Source of the DNA: Cetobacterium sp. NK01
GTDB lineage: Bacteria > Fusobacteriota > Fusobacteriia > Fusobacteriales > Fusobacteriaceae
Length of the DNA: 64,000 nt
NCBI RefSeq assembly: GCF_024506395.1
Contig: NZ_JANIBO010000001.1
Span: 62,001 to 126,000, forward strand
Direction of reading: 5' to 3'
The position numbers were made by a program, and so were the translations under genes. The notes under the pieces are model-generated. The model was not told where the DNA came from and did not search any database. It was given only the letters and a program-made list of their open reading frames with translations. Below are positions 49,122-58,036 of this stretch, one piece after another (the first letter of the stretch is position 1; each line of letters begins with the position of its first letter).

Positions 49122-49604
49122 GTGGAAGCTAAGAGAATACTTTTAGTTATGAAAAATAAACCAGGAGTTTTAAATAAAATATCTGGGTTATTTCAAAAAA
49201 GAGGTATAAATATAGAAAATATAACAGCTGGAGAGGGACATCCAGAAGATACAGTAAGAATGACTATAACTGGATTTTGGGATGATTACACTTTAAATCA
49301 AGTTATAGTACAAGCTGAAAAACTATTTGATGTGGAGTTTATAAAGTCATTTTCCAAAGAAAGTGTTTTAAGAGAACTTGTTTTAGTAAAAGTTAAAGTA
49401 GATTCTAAAAGCAGGCAAGAGCTTCTTCAAATTTTAGATATATATAGAGGTTCTGTTGTAGATGTGGGTCTTGAGAGTTTAATAATTGAGATAACAGGAG
49501 ATATTGGAAAAATAGATGGTTTTTTAAAATTAGTTAGAAATTTTAATATTTTGGAGATTGCAAGAACAGGGGTTTCAGCAATGACTAGAGGCTTAGAAGT
49601 TTAA
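49122..49604 (+). CDS. ilvN: Acetolactate synthase small (regulatory) subunit
   Basis: The 160-residue protein has the ACT domain (V-M-K-N-K-P-G-V-L-N-K-I-S-G-L-F, then R-G-I-N-I-E-N-I-T-A-G) and the C-terminal ALS_ss_C part ending A-R-T-G-V-S-A-M-T-R-G. It confers valine feedback inhibition and activates the large subunit. Start GTG; its ribosome site lies within the last codons of ilvB. Confidence 0.93.
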   Translation: MEAKRILLVMKNKPGVLNKISGLFQKRGINIENITAGEGHPEDTVRMTITGFWDDYTLNQVIVQAEKLFDVEFIKSFSKESVLRELVLVKVKVDSKSRQELLQILDIYRGSVVDVGLESLIIEITGDIGKIDGFLKLVRNFNILEIARTGVSAMTRGLEV

Positions 49605-49637
49605 AAAATAAAAATAGAGATTAGAGGAGGAGTTGTT

Positions 49638-50588
49638 ATGAGTTTACAAGGAAAAAAGGTTGTTGTATTTGGATATGGGTCTCAAGGGCATGCACATGCT
49701 TTAAATTTAAAAGATTGTGGTTACAATGTAAGTGTGGCGTTAAGAGAGGATAGTAAAAGTTGGGATAAAGCAGAAAAGGATGGATTTGAAGTTTTAAATT
49801 TAAAAGATGGTGCTAAAGTTGCGGATGTAGCAATGCTTTTAGTTCCAGATGAAAATCAACCAGCTCTTTACAATGAATATTTAAAGAAAAATTTAAAAGA
49901 TGGTGCCTTTTTAGGTTTTGCTCATGGATTTAATATTCATTACTCTCAAGTAGCACCAAGAAAAGATTTAAATGTCTTTATGGTAGCTCCAAAATCACCA
50001 GGCCATAAAGTAAGAGAGAAATTTTTAGAAAAAGAGGGAGTTCCAGCTCTTATCTCAGTATACCAAGATCCATCAAATGAAACACTTCAATTAGCTAAAG
50101 ATTGGGCTAAGGGCGTTTGTTTAAATTTAGGAGTTCTAGAAACTACTTTTAAAGATGAAACAGAAACAGATCTATTTGGAGAGCAAGCTGTTTTATGTGG
50201 AGGATTAGTAGAACTTATGAAAGCGGGTTACGAAACGCTTTTAAAAGCAGGGTATGATGAAAAGTTAGCGTATTTTGAATGTGTTCATGAGATGAAATTA
50301 ATTGTCGATTTAATCTATTCCAAGGGATTTGCAGCTATGAGGGAGTCAATCTCAAATACTGCTGAGTATGGAGACTATACAACTGGAAAAAAGATTATAA
50401 CAAAAGAGAGTAGAGAGAATATGAAAGAAGTTTTAGAAGATATTCAAAATGGAAAATTTGCTAAAGATTTTATTTTAGAAGGTCAAGCAGGATATCCAAT
50501 TTTAAAAACTATGAGAAATAGATGTAGAGAGGAAAAAATTGAAATTGTTGGAAACGAGCTAAGAGAGATGATGTTTAAAAATAGATAA
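49638..50588 (+). CDS. ilvC: Ketol-acid reductoisomerase, slightly short at the N-terminus
   Basis: The 316-residue class I enzyme has the NADPH motif G-Y-G-S-Q-G-H-A-H-A-L-N-L and M-V-A-P-K-S-P-G-H. Metal ligands lie in D-L-F-G-E-Q-A-V-L-C-G-G and the E-C-V-H-E segment. It starts at the Rossmann strand (L-Q-G-K-K-V-V-V-F-G); the dozen residues usually before it (Y-Y-D-x-D-A-D type) are absent. AGGAGG precedes the ATG, so this appears genuine. Last gene of the ilv operon; terminator follows. Confidence 0.93.
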   Translation: MSLQGKKVVVFGYGSQGHAHALNLKDCGYNVSVALREDSKSWDKAEKDGFEVLNLKDGAKVADVAMLLVPDENQPALYNEYLKKNLKDGAFLGFAHGFNIHYSQVAPRKDLNVFMVAPKSPGHKVREKFLEKEGVPALISVYQDPSNETLQLAKDWAKGVCLNLGVLETTFKDETETDLFGEQAVLCGGLVELMKAGYETLLKAGYDEKLAYFECVHEMKLIVDLIYSKGFAAMRESISNTAEYGDYTTGKKIITKESRENMKEVLEDIQNGKFAKDFILEGQAGYPILKTMRNRCREEKIEIVGNELREMMFKNR

Positions 50589-50601
50589 AAAATATAAAAA
50601 T

Positions 50602-50630
50602 AATCACAGGACTAATTCTGTGATTTTTTA
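50602..50630 (+). terminator. ilv operon terminator
   Basis: aatcacag (50602-50609) pairs with ctgtgatt (50618-50625), followed by tttta. Confidence 0.85.
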
Positions 50631-50732
50631 TTATTTACAAAATAAAGACCTATAATCATATGATTAAAAAAAGAAGGAAAACCATTTTTAAAGAGTAGAC
50701 TATATATAATATTTATTCAAAGGAGGTTTTAC

Positions 50733-52364
50733 ATGGAAAATTATAATAATGGCGGCTGTACTAAACAAATTGATGAAAAAACAAAAATTTTAGAAAAAGC
50801 TATAACTAAAGAAAATACCATATTCTATACAACATTTTTAATTATTTTTGTCATTTTATCAATAATTGGTTGGGATAAAATTACTTTTGAAAAAGTAACT
50901 ACAGAGCTTCTTGATTCTATAATTACAAACTTTGGATTTCTATATTTAATCATTGTACTTTTAATAGCACTAGTTTGTTTATTTCTATGCTGTAGTAGCT
51001 ATGGAAATATTAAACTTGGAAAAGATAATTCTAAGCCTGAATACTCAAATCTTTCTTGGTTTTCAATGCTATTTTCTGCAGGAATGGGAGTTGGATTGGT
51101 ATTCTTTGGAGTAGCTGAACCGATGACTCACTATGTATATCCAGTTGGTGGAATGGAGGGTGGAACTAAAGAAGCCATAGATTTTGCATTTAAAACATCA
51201 TTTTTTCACTGGGGTATTCATCCATGGGCAATATATAGTTTTTTAGCTTTAGCCATGGCATACTTCCAATTTAGAAAAGGAGAAAAAGGACTTGTAAGTT
51301 CTCTTTTTTCACCTATTTTAAAAGGGAGATTTTATGAAAAAAAAGTTAAAAATATAATAGATATAATCGCAATTTTAGCTACAATTACTGGAGTTGCAAC
51401 AACTTTAGGATTAGGAGCATTGCAGATAAATAGTGGATTAAACTATCTTTTTAATATACCAAATAGTATACTCAGTCAAATAGTTATAATAACTGTTGTA
51501 ACTATCATTTTTATAGCATCAGCTTTAGGTTCACTAGATAAAGGAATAAAAATATTGTCTAATATAAATGTTTTAATCTCTGTTGTACTACTGTTGATGG
51601 TTATTATCCTAGGTCCTACAATATCTATATTCAATGTTTTTTCTGAAAACTTAGGAAACTACTTAAATAATTTTTTAAAAATTAGTTTAAAAACAAATAG
51701 TTTTGGTGATAATAAATGGATGTCAGCATGGACAATATTTTATTGGTCTAATTGGGTTGCATGGACACCTTTTGTTGGAACTTTCATAGCTAGAATATCA
51801 AAAGGAAGAACTATAAGAGAGTTTGTAATTGGAGTAGTTATAATTCCATCTGTTGTTTCTTTTATTTGGTTCTCAGCTTTTGGAACTTTAGGAGTAACTT
51901 TAGGAAAAGAGTTTGCAACAGTAGCTGTAGAAAATACAGAGACAGCATTATTTTTAGTTTTTGGTCAATATAAATTTGGAGCTTTAATGAGTGGAATAGC
52001 CATATTGTTGTTAGGATCATTTTTTATAACTTCAGCAGATTCTGCTACATATGTTTTAGGGATGATGAGTTCTGATGGGGACTTGAATCCTCCAAGTTAC
52101 AAAAAGTTAATATGGGGAGTTACGCAATCACTTTTAGCCATAGCTCTAATATTTGCAGGTGGACTAAACATGCTTAAGACGGCTTCTATTATAATTGCTT
52201 TTCCACTACTAATACTATTTCCAATAATGATATTTACAATGTTTTACTCTTTAAAAAGAGATATGTATATTAAAAAACAAATAGCTTTAAGAAATGAACT
52301 TAGAAAAATGTCTTTAGAGGAGATTAGTGATCTTTCAGATGCAATTAAGGGTTTAAAGAAATGA
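50733..52364 (+). CDS. BCCT-family betaine/carnitine/choline transporter
   Basis: The 543-residue protein has 12 membrane segments. Hallmarks are F-S-A-G-M-G-V-G-L-V-F-F-G-V-A-E-P in TM3 and the TM8 block W-S-N-W-V-A-W-T-P-F-V-G-T-F-I-A-R-I-S-K-G-R-T-I. It imports quaternary ammonium compounds with Na+ or H+, or exchanges them; betaine, carnitine and choline cannot be distinguished here. It is monocistronic with AAAGGAGG and its own terminator. Confidence 0.9.
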   Translation: MENYNNGGCTKQIDEKTKILEKAITKENTIFYTTFLIIFVILSIIGWDKITFEKVTTELLDSIITNFGFLYLIIVLLIALVCLFLCCSSYGNIKLGKDNSKPEYSNLSWFSMLFSAGMGVGLVFFGVAEPMTHYVYPVGGMEGGTKEAIDFAFKTSFFHWGIHPWAIYSFLALAMAYFQFRKGEKGLVSSLFSPILKGRFYEKKVKNIIDIIAILATITGVATTLGLGALQINSGLNYLFNIPNSILSQIVIITVVTIIFIASALGSLDKGIKILSNINVLISVVLLLMVIILGPTISIFNVFSENLGNYLNNFLKISLKTNSFGDNKWMSAWTIFYWSNWVAWTPFVGTFIARISKGRTIREFVIGVVIIPSVVSFIWFSAFGTLGVTLGKEFATVAVENTETALFLVFGQYKFGALMSGIAILLLGSFFITSADSATYVLGMMSSDGDLNPPSYKKLIWGVTQSLLAIALIFAGGLNMLKTASIIIAFPLLILFPIMIFTMFYSLKRDMYIKKQIALRNELRKMSLEEISDLSDAIKGLKK

Positions 52365-52370
52365 ATTAAA

Positions 52371-52398
52371 AACAGCAGATAATTTCTGCTGTTTTTTT
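52371..52398 (+). terminator. Terminator after the BCCT gene
   Basis: aacagcag (52371-52378) pairs with ctgctgtt (52386-52393), followed by T. It may also act on the convergent GDPD gene. Confidence 0.85.
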
Positions 52399-52405
52399 AT
52401 ATCTA

Positions 52406-53113
52406 TTACTTTCTAATCTCTTTTGGAAAGTTTGTTATAACTCTAGTTACACCCATATCTTTTAACAGATTAAAATCTTTTGTAGTGTTAACTGTCCAAA
52501 CATTAATATCAATGCCCTTGGAATTTAAATAGTCTACGTCTTTTTTATTTAAAAAACTTTTTCCAGGATGATATGCATCTATTTTAAAACCTAAATTTTC
52601 AATATACAAATCTAGATTTACAAGAGCACATTCTAAAAGAATTCCAACTTTAATAGAGTTATCTAACTCTTTTAAATTTTTTAAAAGGTTATGACTAAAA
52701 GATGAAACAATTATATTTTTTGTGGGATATTTCTTTATAATATCCAAAACTTTTTTTTCAGTTCCTCTTTCAATAGAGTGTTCCTCTTTTAATTCAATAT
52801 TTATAAGTTTATCATCTGGAATGATATTTAAAGTCTCTTCTAAAGTTGGGATTTTTTCTCCTTTAAAATTGTCATTAAACCAACTTCCAACATCTAACTT
52901 TTTTAACTCTTCTAAAGTATGATCTCTTAAATATCCATTACCGTTACTTGTTCTTTCTAAAGTCCAATCATGAAATACAACAATTTCACCATCTTTAGTT
53001 TGTTGAACATCAAACTCGAAACCATCACATCCGTCAACTAAAGCTTTTTTAAATGCTGCAATTGTATTTTCTGGAGCTGTACCTGAAGCTCCTCTATGTG
53101 CTAAAATTTCCAT
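52406..53113 (-). CDS. Glycerophosphodiester phosphodiesterase
   Basis: The 235-residue cytosolic enzyme has the GDPD signature: A-H-R-G-A-S-G-T-A-P-E-N-T, then E-F-D-V-Q-Q-T-K-D-G-E-I-V-V-F-H-D. The catalytic histidines and metal ligands are present, with I-E-L-K-E later. It releases sn-glycerol 3-phosphate from glycerophosphodiesters (UgpQ-like). RBS AGGAGG. Confidence 0.9.
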   Translation of the reverse strand: MEILAHRGASGTAPENTIAAFKKALVDGCDGFEFDVQQTKDGEIVVFHDWTLERTSNGNGYLRDHTLEELKKLDVGSWFNDNFKGEKIPTLEETLNIIPDDKLINIELKEEHSIERGTEKKVLDIIKKYPTKNIIVSSFSHNLLKNLKELDNSIKVGILLECALVNLDLYIENLGFKIDAYHPGKSFLNKKDVDYLNSKGIDINVWTVNTTKDFNLLKDMGVTRVITNFPKEIRK

Positions 53114-53160
53114 CTTTCCTCCTTGAACCTTTTCTATAAAATTAAATTTCTTTACAAAAT

Positions 53161-55110
53161 TTATAAATCACTTTTTTTAATAGATATAAATGTGTCATAG
53201 TACGCAACTTGACCTCCTATGTCAGAGGAAAAACTATTTGTTAAAAAGTTTGGATTTCCTTGTTTTTTACTCCACTGCATAAATATGTATGCTTCATCTT
53301 TTTTTAAATTTTTATCTATTTTAACTTCAGACTCTATACTGCCATTTGGAGAAGAAACAGTAACTATATCCCCCTCCTTAAGACTTCCTAAATTTTCTTT
53401 AGAAATATATATTTTAGAGATATCGTTAACATCTCCAACATGCTGATTGAATAAAGAATTTTTACAGTGAGGAGTCACAAGTCTAATTGGAAACTCTTTA
53501 GTTCCTTTAGTTGCTTTTATAAAAATAGGCATAGATTCAGCTCCATCTTTTAAAGCAGTTTCACTATAAATTTCTATTTTACCTGATGGAGTTTTAAACT
53601 TTTTATCTTTCCAAGCTATATATCCTTTTTGTATATTGATATCCTCTTTCTTTAGATCTTCAATTGTTATATTTAAAGGCTCTAAGACCCTATTTAAATA
53701 CTCAGCTTTAGAAACTTGAGGATACTCTTTTAAATTTAAAATTTTAGCTAACTCTTTAAAAAACTCAAACTCATCTATTCTATAATCTAAAGGATCTACA
53801 ACTTTTTCATTATACATTAAAGATGGCATAAGCATAGATGAGTATATAATATCTTCACTTTCAAGAGTATTTGTAACAGGAATAATAAGATCGCTACTTT
53901 TAGCAGTATCAGTTAAAAACATATCAAAACAAACTTTAAAAGGAATAGAGTTGTAAGCCTCTAAAGTTTTATTTAAATTTGGAAGTTGATTTAACGGATT
54001 TGCTTTGCTAATAAAAATAGCTTGAATATCATTTTCTTTTACAAAATTACTAAAATTAGTAATTGGAAACTCTCGAGAGTTTTTAGCAAAACTTGAGCTA
54101 TTATAAGGATCTCTATTTAAAATATCAGGATAAATTTTGCTTGAATAGAAAACTCCAGCACCGTTTTTTCCAATGTTTCCTGTTATACTCATTAAAGCAT
54201 CAATAGCTCGCACACTATTTCCACCATTTACATATCTTTGTAATCCATATCCTATAAAGGTCATAATATTTCCAAGAGATATATAGTTATAAAATTCAGT
54301 TAATTCATCAAAGCTAACTCCACAATCATCTAAAAGTTCAGTTAAATTAAGAGTCTTGATATATTCTTCAAATTTATGGAATCCGATAATATTATTTTGA
54401 GAAAACCCACGATCAATAAGATTTTTTTCAAAGGCTAATTTACAAAGAGCTAAAGCTAACGCTCCATCACTTCCACCTTTTACATTGATATGAAGATCAC
54501 TTATACTAGAAGTTTCATTTTCTCTAAAATCTATAGTTATAATTTTTATTCCCAACTTTTTCATCTCAAGTAATTTTTTATATAGATGTACAGATGTAAT
54601 CGCAGGATTTCTTGACCAAAGTATAATAACATTAGAATTTTTCATATCATCTAAATCGCTAGTTTTTCTTCCACCAAAATCATAGTCATGGGCAGCACAT
54701 CCAGCAGACCAACAAGTTCCACCGCTTGCAGTTGAAATTCCGCCTAAAAAATTAAAAAATATATCATGAATTCCTTTTAAAAGTCCCCCAGCTCCAGACT
54801 CGCTATAATGAATAATTGAATTTGTAGAACTAGTTTCTTTGATAGTTTTTAATCTATCTTTTATAAGAATTAAGGCTTCTTCAAATGTGATCTCTTTAAA
54901 TCCCTCTCCTACTTTTAAAAGAGGATTTAAAATTCTATTTTCATCATAAAGACGATTTAAATGCTTTAAACCTTTAGAACATAAAAAACCATCAGTTAAA
55001 TTATTTTCTTTGCTTCCCTCTAATTTTATAACTTTATTATCTTTTTTATATACATTAATTTTACATACATCAAAGCAATCAAGAGAACAGCTATTCTTAA
55101 ATATTTCCAC
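53161..55110 (-). CDS. Molybdopterin (bis-MGD) oxidoreductase of the DMSO reductase family
   Basis: The 649-residue protein begins with the 4Fe-4S motif C8-x3-C12-x3-C16 and a fourth Cys in F-L-C-S-K-G (about 44). MGD-binding segments follow, and a C-terminal MoCo-binding beta barrel (R-L-V-T-P-H-C-K-N-S-L-F-N-Q). G-G-T-C-W-S-A-G-C near residue 130-140 may supply the Mo ligand. No Tat signal, electron-transfer subunit or membrane anchor is encoded beside it. It is thus likely a cytosolic stand-alone enzyme; substrate unknown. Start GTG behind AGGAGGG. Confidence 0.8.
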   Translation of the reverse strand: MEIFKNSCSLDCFDVCKINVYKKDNKVIKLEGSKENNLTDGFLCSKGLKHLNRLYDENRILNPLLKVGEGFKEITFEEALILIKDRLKTIKETSSTNSIIHYSESGAGGLLKGIHDIFFNFLGGISTASGGTCWSAGCAAHDYDFGGRKTSDLDDMKNSNVIILWSRNPAITSVHLYKKLLEMKKLGIKIITIDFRENETSSISDLHINVKGGSDGALALALCKLAFEKNLIDRGFSQNNIIGFHKFEEYIKTLNLTELLDDCGVSFDELTEFYNYISLGNIMTFIGYGLQRYVNGGNSVRAIDALMSITGNIGKNGAGVFYSSKIYPDILNRDPYNSSSFAKNSREFPITNFSNFVKENDIQAIFISKANPLNQLPNLNKTLEAYNSIPFKVCFDMFLTDTAKSSDLIIPVTNTLESEDIIYSSMLMPSLMYNEKVVDPLDYRIDEFEFFKELAKILNLKEYPQVSKAEYLNRVLEPLNITIEDLKKEDINIQKGYIAWKDKKFKTPSGKIEIYSETALKDGAESMPIFIKATKGTKEFPIRLVTPHCKNSLFNQHVGDVNDISKIYISKENLGSLKEGDIVTVSSPNGSIESEVKIDKNLKKDEAYIFMQWSKKQGNPNFLTNSFSSDIGGQVAYYDTFISIKKSDL

Positions 55111-55200
55111 TAAAAACCCTCCTAAAAAATAAATTAATTATATCATATTTTTAAAAAAAATGTTATGATGAAAGGATGAGAAAAAATTAAGGAGGAACAT

Positions 55201-56580
55201 GTGAAACAACAGGAATTAACACTACACAATGGTGACATTAAAAAACTACTTATAAAATATTCTATTCCTGCAATAATTAGTATGCTAGTAAGTGCCCTAT
55301 ATAATGTGGTTGATAGAATTTTTATAGGAAATATGGAGGAAGTTGGAGCTTTAGCAATTACAGGAGTAGGAATAACAATGCCTATTGTTACAATTGTTTT
55401 AGCCTTTTCAATGTTAATTGGAATAGGAGCAACTGCAAATATCTCAATAAAGCTTGGAGAGCAAAAAAGAGATAGCGCTGAAAAAATAATGGGAAATATA
55501 ATTACCCTATCTTTAATTTTAGGATTAGTTATAACGGTTTTAGGAACAATTTATAGAGATCCTATTTTAAAAGCTTTTGGAGCAAGTGAAAGTACATTAA
55601 AATATGCAAAAGAGTATATAACAATTATTTTATATGGAACAGTTTTTAATATAATGGGATACGCATTAAATAGTACAATTAGAGCTGATGGTAATCCTAA
55701 AATTTGTTCAGGAATAATGGTATTTAGTTGTTTTGTTAATATCATTTTAGATCCTATATTTATATTTACATTTAATTTAGGAATTCAAGGTGCAGCTTAT
55801 GCAACTGTTCTTTCTCAAGTTATGACTGCCTTACTGTCATATTTATACTATATGAGTAAGAGATCTGATTTAAAAATAAAAAGAAAGAATTTAATGTTAA
55901 ATAAAGATATTGTAAAATTGATATTTGCAATAGGAATATCACCATTTACAATGCAGCTAGCTACAAGTATGGTGCAAATTGTAAATAATAACGCTTTGAA
56001 AACTCATGGTGGAGACTTGGCTATTGGAGCTATGGCTACAGTTAATGCAATAGCATTACTTTTCTTTATGCCTGTGTTTGGAATATCTCAAGGAGCACAA
56101 CCTATTATAGGTTATAACTTTGGAGCTAAACAATATGGAAGAATGGAAGAAGCGTATAAAATAGCAACTTGGGCAGGAGTAGCAATATTTGCAGTAGCGC
56201 TATTTTTAGTAGAGGTTTTCCCAGGAACAATAATTGGACTATTTAATAAAAATCCAGATATAATGGCAATCTCTATTCATGGAATTAGAATCTATTTAAT
56301 GGCAATGCCTGCAATAGCTTTAGGAATGGCAGGAAGTAATTACTTCTTAGCAATTGGTGAAGGAAAAGCTGCAATGTTTTTAAGTTTATTAAGACAAGTT
56401 ATACTTTTAATTCCATTGATTACAATATTTTCAAAGAGCTATGGTCTAACAGGTGTTTGGTTAGCGCAACCTATATGTGATATAATAGCTGCTATTGTAA
56501 CTGTTATCATGGTTGGAAAAAATCTAAATAAATATAATAACTCACAATTTTCATTGTTTAAAATTAGAATTTATGAATAA
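55201..56580 (+). CDS. MATE-family multidrug efflux protein (MepA-like)
   Basis: The 459-residue protein has 12 membrane segments in two halves. It shows the MepA-like start (K-K-L-L-I-K-Y-S-I-P-A-I-I-S-M-L), Y-N-V-V-D-R-I-F-I-G, R-A-D-G-N-P-K and G-I-S-Q-G-A-Q-P-I-I-G-Y-N-F-G-A. It expels cationic drugs using Na+ or H+. Start GTG behind AAGGAGG. It is divergent from the molybdoenzyme gene, with 90 bases between them. Confidence 0.9.
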   Translation: MKQQELTLHNGDIKKLLIKYSIPAIISMLVSALYNVVDRIFIGNMEEVGALAITGVGITMPIVTIVLAFSMLIGIGATANISIKLGEQKRDSAEKIMGNIITLSLILGLVITVLGTIYRDPILKAFGASESTLKYAKEYITIILYGTVFNIMGYALNSTIRADGNPKICSGIMVFSCFVNIILDPIFIFTFNLGIQGAAYATVLSQVMTALLSYLYYMSKRSDLKIKRKNLMLNKDIVKLIFAIGISPFTMQLATSMVQIVNNNALKTHGGDLAIGAMATVNAIALLFFMPVFGISQGAQPIIGYNFGAKQYGRMEEAYKIATWAGVAIFAVALFLVEVFPGTIIGLFNKNPDIMAISIHGIRIYLMAMPAIALGMAGSNYFLAIGEGKAAMFLSLLRQVILLIPLITIFSKSYGLTGVWLAQPICDIIAAIVTVIMVGKNLNKYNNSQFSLFKIRIYE

Positions 56581-56604
56581 GAAATAAAATAAAAAAACTT
56601 AAAG

Positions 56605-56645
56605 GGACCTATTTTTCTGTAAAAAGAAAAATAGGTCCTTTTTTA
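56605..56645 (+). terminator. Strong terminator after the MATE gene
   Basis: ggacctatttttc (56605-56617) pairs perfectly over 13 bases with gaaaaataggtcc (56626-56638), followed by six T. The partial echo gaacctatttttc at about 56647-56659 could form a competing stem. Confidence 0.85.
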
Positions 56646-56660
56646 AGAACCTATTTTTCA

Positions 56661-56674
56661 ACACACACACACAC
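56661..56674. repeat. (AC)7 dinucleotide tract
   Basis: Seven AC units lie directly behind the duplicated terminator arm. No gene or promoter element clearly uses it. The rest of 56675-56851 is AT-rich with nothing identifiable. Confidence 0.8.
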
Positions 56675-56851
56675 TTTATTATACATTATAAGGAAACAAT
56701 GTACTGGTTGTAGTATATATCAGATTAATAACTTTAACAAATATAATAATTATATGATATGGATATATGAAAAATAATATAGTTATTTAAAAAAGGAAAA
56801 ATATTTAAATATAAGTATAATACATTAAATTCATTACAAAAGAGGGGTTAT

Positions 56852-56950
56852 ATGAAAGAGGAAAATAATGTTGTAAAAAAAATTATTATGGGATTAATTT
56901 TGATTTTAATTTTAGTTTTAGGTTTTATAGTGTTTCCATGGAATATTTAA
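56852..56950 (+). CDS. Small single-span membrane protein, 32 residues
   Basis: ATG after AGAGGGG opens MKEENNVVKKIIMGLILIL, then I-L-V-L-G-F-I-V-F-P-W-N-I, stop TAA at 56948. Layout: a charged N-terminus, a ~20-residue hydrophobic helix and a Pro-Trp end. Coding start and hydrophobic pattern are convincing, but no family is recognised. The following segment (56951-57058) carries TTGACA at 56983-56988 and a gagagg/cctctc hairpin (57018-57035) before the next gene. Confidence 0.5.
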   Translation: MKEENNVVKKIIMGLILILILVLGFIVFPWNI

Positions 56951-57058
56951 TGGGATAATCTAAAAAATAAATTATAAAACTATTGACAAAAATCAGAAAA
57001 TATAATATTTAATAAGTGAGAGGAAAAAACCTCTCTTATAAATTTAAAGGAGAATGAA

Positions 57059-57253
57059 ATGGCTAACGGGAGAATGAACTTTGATCAATTTGAGGATGAT
57101 GAAATGAATTACATTCCAAGAGAATTCACAAAAGGAGGAAGTAAAGAGGATAGTAAAAAGAAAATTCCAAAAATGAAGAAAGAATTTAAGGAAAAAACTA
57201 AAACTAAAGTGGTGAATGACAAGAAAAAGCTATATGAATTTATAAGTGAATAA
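57059..57253 (+). CDS. Small charged soluble protein, unknown function
   Basis: The 64-residue protein has an acidic front (F-D-Q-F-E-D-D-E-M-N-Y-I-P-R-E-F) and a Lys-rich rear (K-K-K-I-P-K-M-K-K-E-F-K-E-K). It contains no cysteine or membrane segment. AAAGGAG precedes ATG at 57059, and a terminator hairpin follows. A preceding short hairpin (57018-57035) may affect its mRNA. No family recognised; nucleic-acid binding is possible given its charge. Confidence 0.6.
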   Translation: MANGRMNFDQFEDDEMNYIPREFTKGGSKEDSKKKIPKMKKEFKEKTKTKVVNDKKKLYEFISE

Positions 57254-57274
57254 AACAAAATTATAGATTATAAC

Positions 57275-57297
57275 AGCTGGCAAAGCCAGCTTTTTTA
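57275..57297 (+). terminator. Terminator after the 64-residue protein gene
   Basis: agctggc (57275-57281) pairs with gccagct (57285-57291), followed by six T. Confidence 0.85.
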
Positions 57298-57320
57298 TAT
57301 TAAAAAAGGAGGATGAAATT

Positions 57321-57995
57321 ATGTATAGTTCAGTTGAGATTTCAACAAAAAATAGTTTTCTAAGAAAAGTTTTTATGCAGATGTTTTTAGGGCTTTTAAT
57401 CACAGGGGGTGTTTCTTGGTATGTTGTTCAAAGTCAACCACTGATATCTTTTGTTGCTAACTATATGACTTTCATAATAGTAGCAGAATTATTATTAGTT
57501 CTTGGTTTAAACTTTGGAATAAATAAAATAAGTAGTGGTACAGCTAAGCTTCTTTTTGTGGCTTATTCTGCAATGAACGGTCTTGTATTATCTGTTGTTA
57601 TGTTGATATATAGTCCTTACTCAATACTTTATGTGTTAGGGGTCACATCTTTAATATTTGTAGGAATGACAATTTATGGATTAAAAACTAAAGAGGATCT
57701 ATCATCATATGATGGTTTCTTCAAAGGTGGACTTATAACTTTAGTTATTGTCTCTCTCCTAAACTTATTTTTAAAAATATCAATTCTTGGTTGGTTTATA
57801 TCAGTATGTGCAGTAGTTTTATTCACAGCATTAATAGCTTATGATATAAATAGAATTGTAAAGATATTCCAAGATAACAATTTAACAGAGGAAGACTATA
57901 ATAAATTTTCAACAATTGGAGCTTTAATGCTTTACCTTGACTTTGTTAACCTGTTCCTAAATCTATTAAGATTATTTGGTAGAAGAAACAATTAA
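57321..57995 (+). CDS. Bax inhibitor-1/YccA-family membrane protein
   Basis: The 224-residue protein has seven membrane segments. BI-1 signatures include Y-S-A-M-N-G-L-V-L-S-V-V, Y-G-L-K-T-K-E-D-L-S-S, A-Y-D-I-N-R-I and A-L-M-L-Y-L-D-F-V-N-L-F-L-N-L-L-R-L-F-G. Bacterial members (YccA, YetJ) modulate FtsH or leak Ca2+ in a pH-dependent way. RBS AAAGGAGG; a bidirectional terminator follows. Confidence 0.9.
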   Translation: MYSSVEISTKNSFLRKVFMQMFLGLLITGGVSWYVVQSQPLISFVANYMTFIIVAELLLVLGLNFGINKISSGTAKLLFVAYSAMNGLVLSVVMLIYSPYSILYVLGVTSLIFVGMTIYGLKTKEDLSSYDGFFKGGLITLVIVSLLNLFLKISILGWFISVCAVVLFTALIAYDINRIVKIFQDNNLTEEDYNKFSTIGALMLYLDFVNLFLNLLRLFGRRNN

Positions 57996-58008
57996 TTGTA
58001 ACAAATAA

Positions 58009-58036
58009 AAAATGGACTAAAAATAGTCCATTTTTT
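58009..58036. terminator. Bidirectional terminator
   Basis: aaaatggacta (58009-58019) pairs with tagtccatttt (58024-58034) between convergent genes. Confidence 0.85.
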
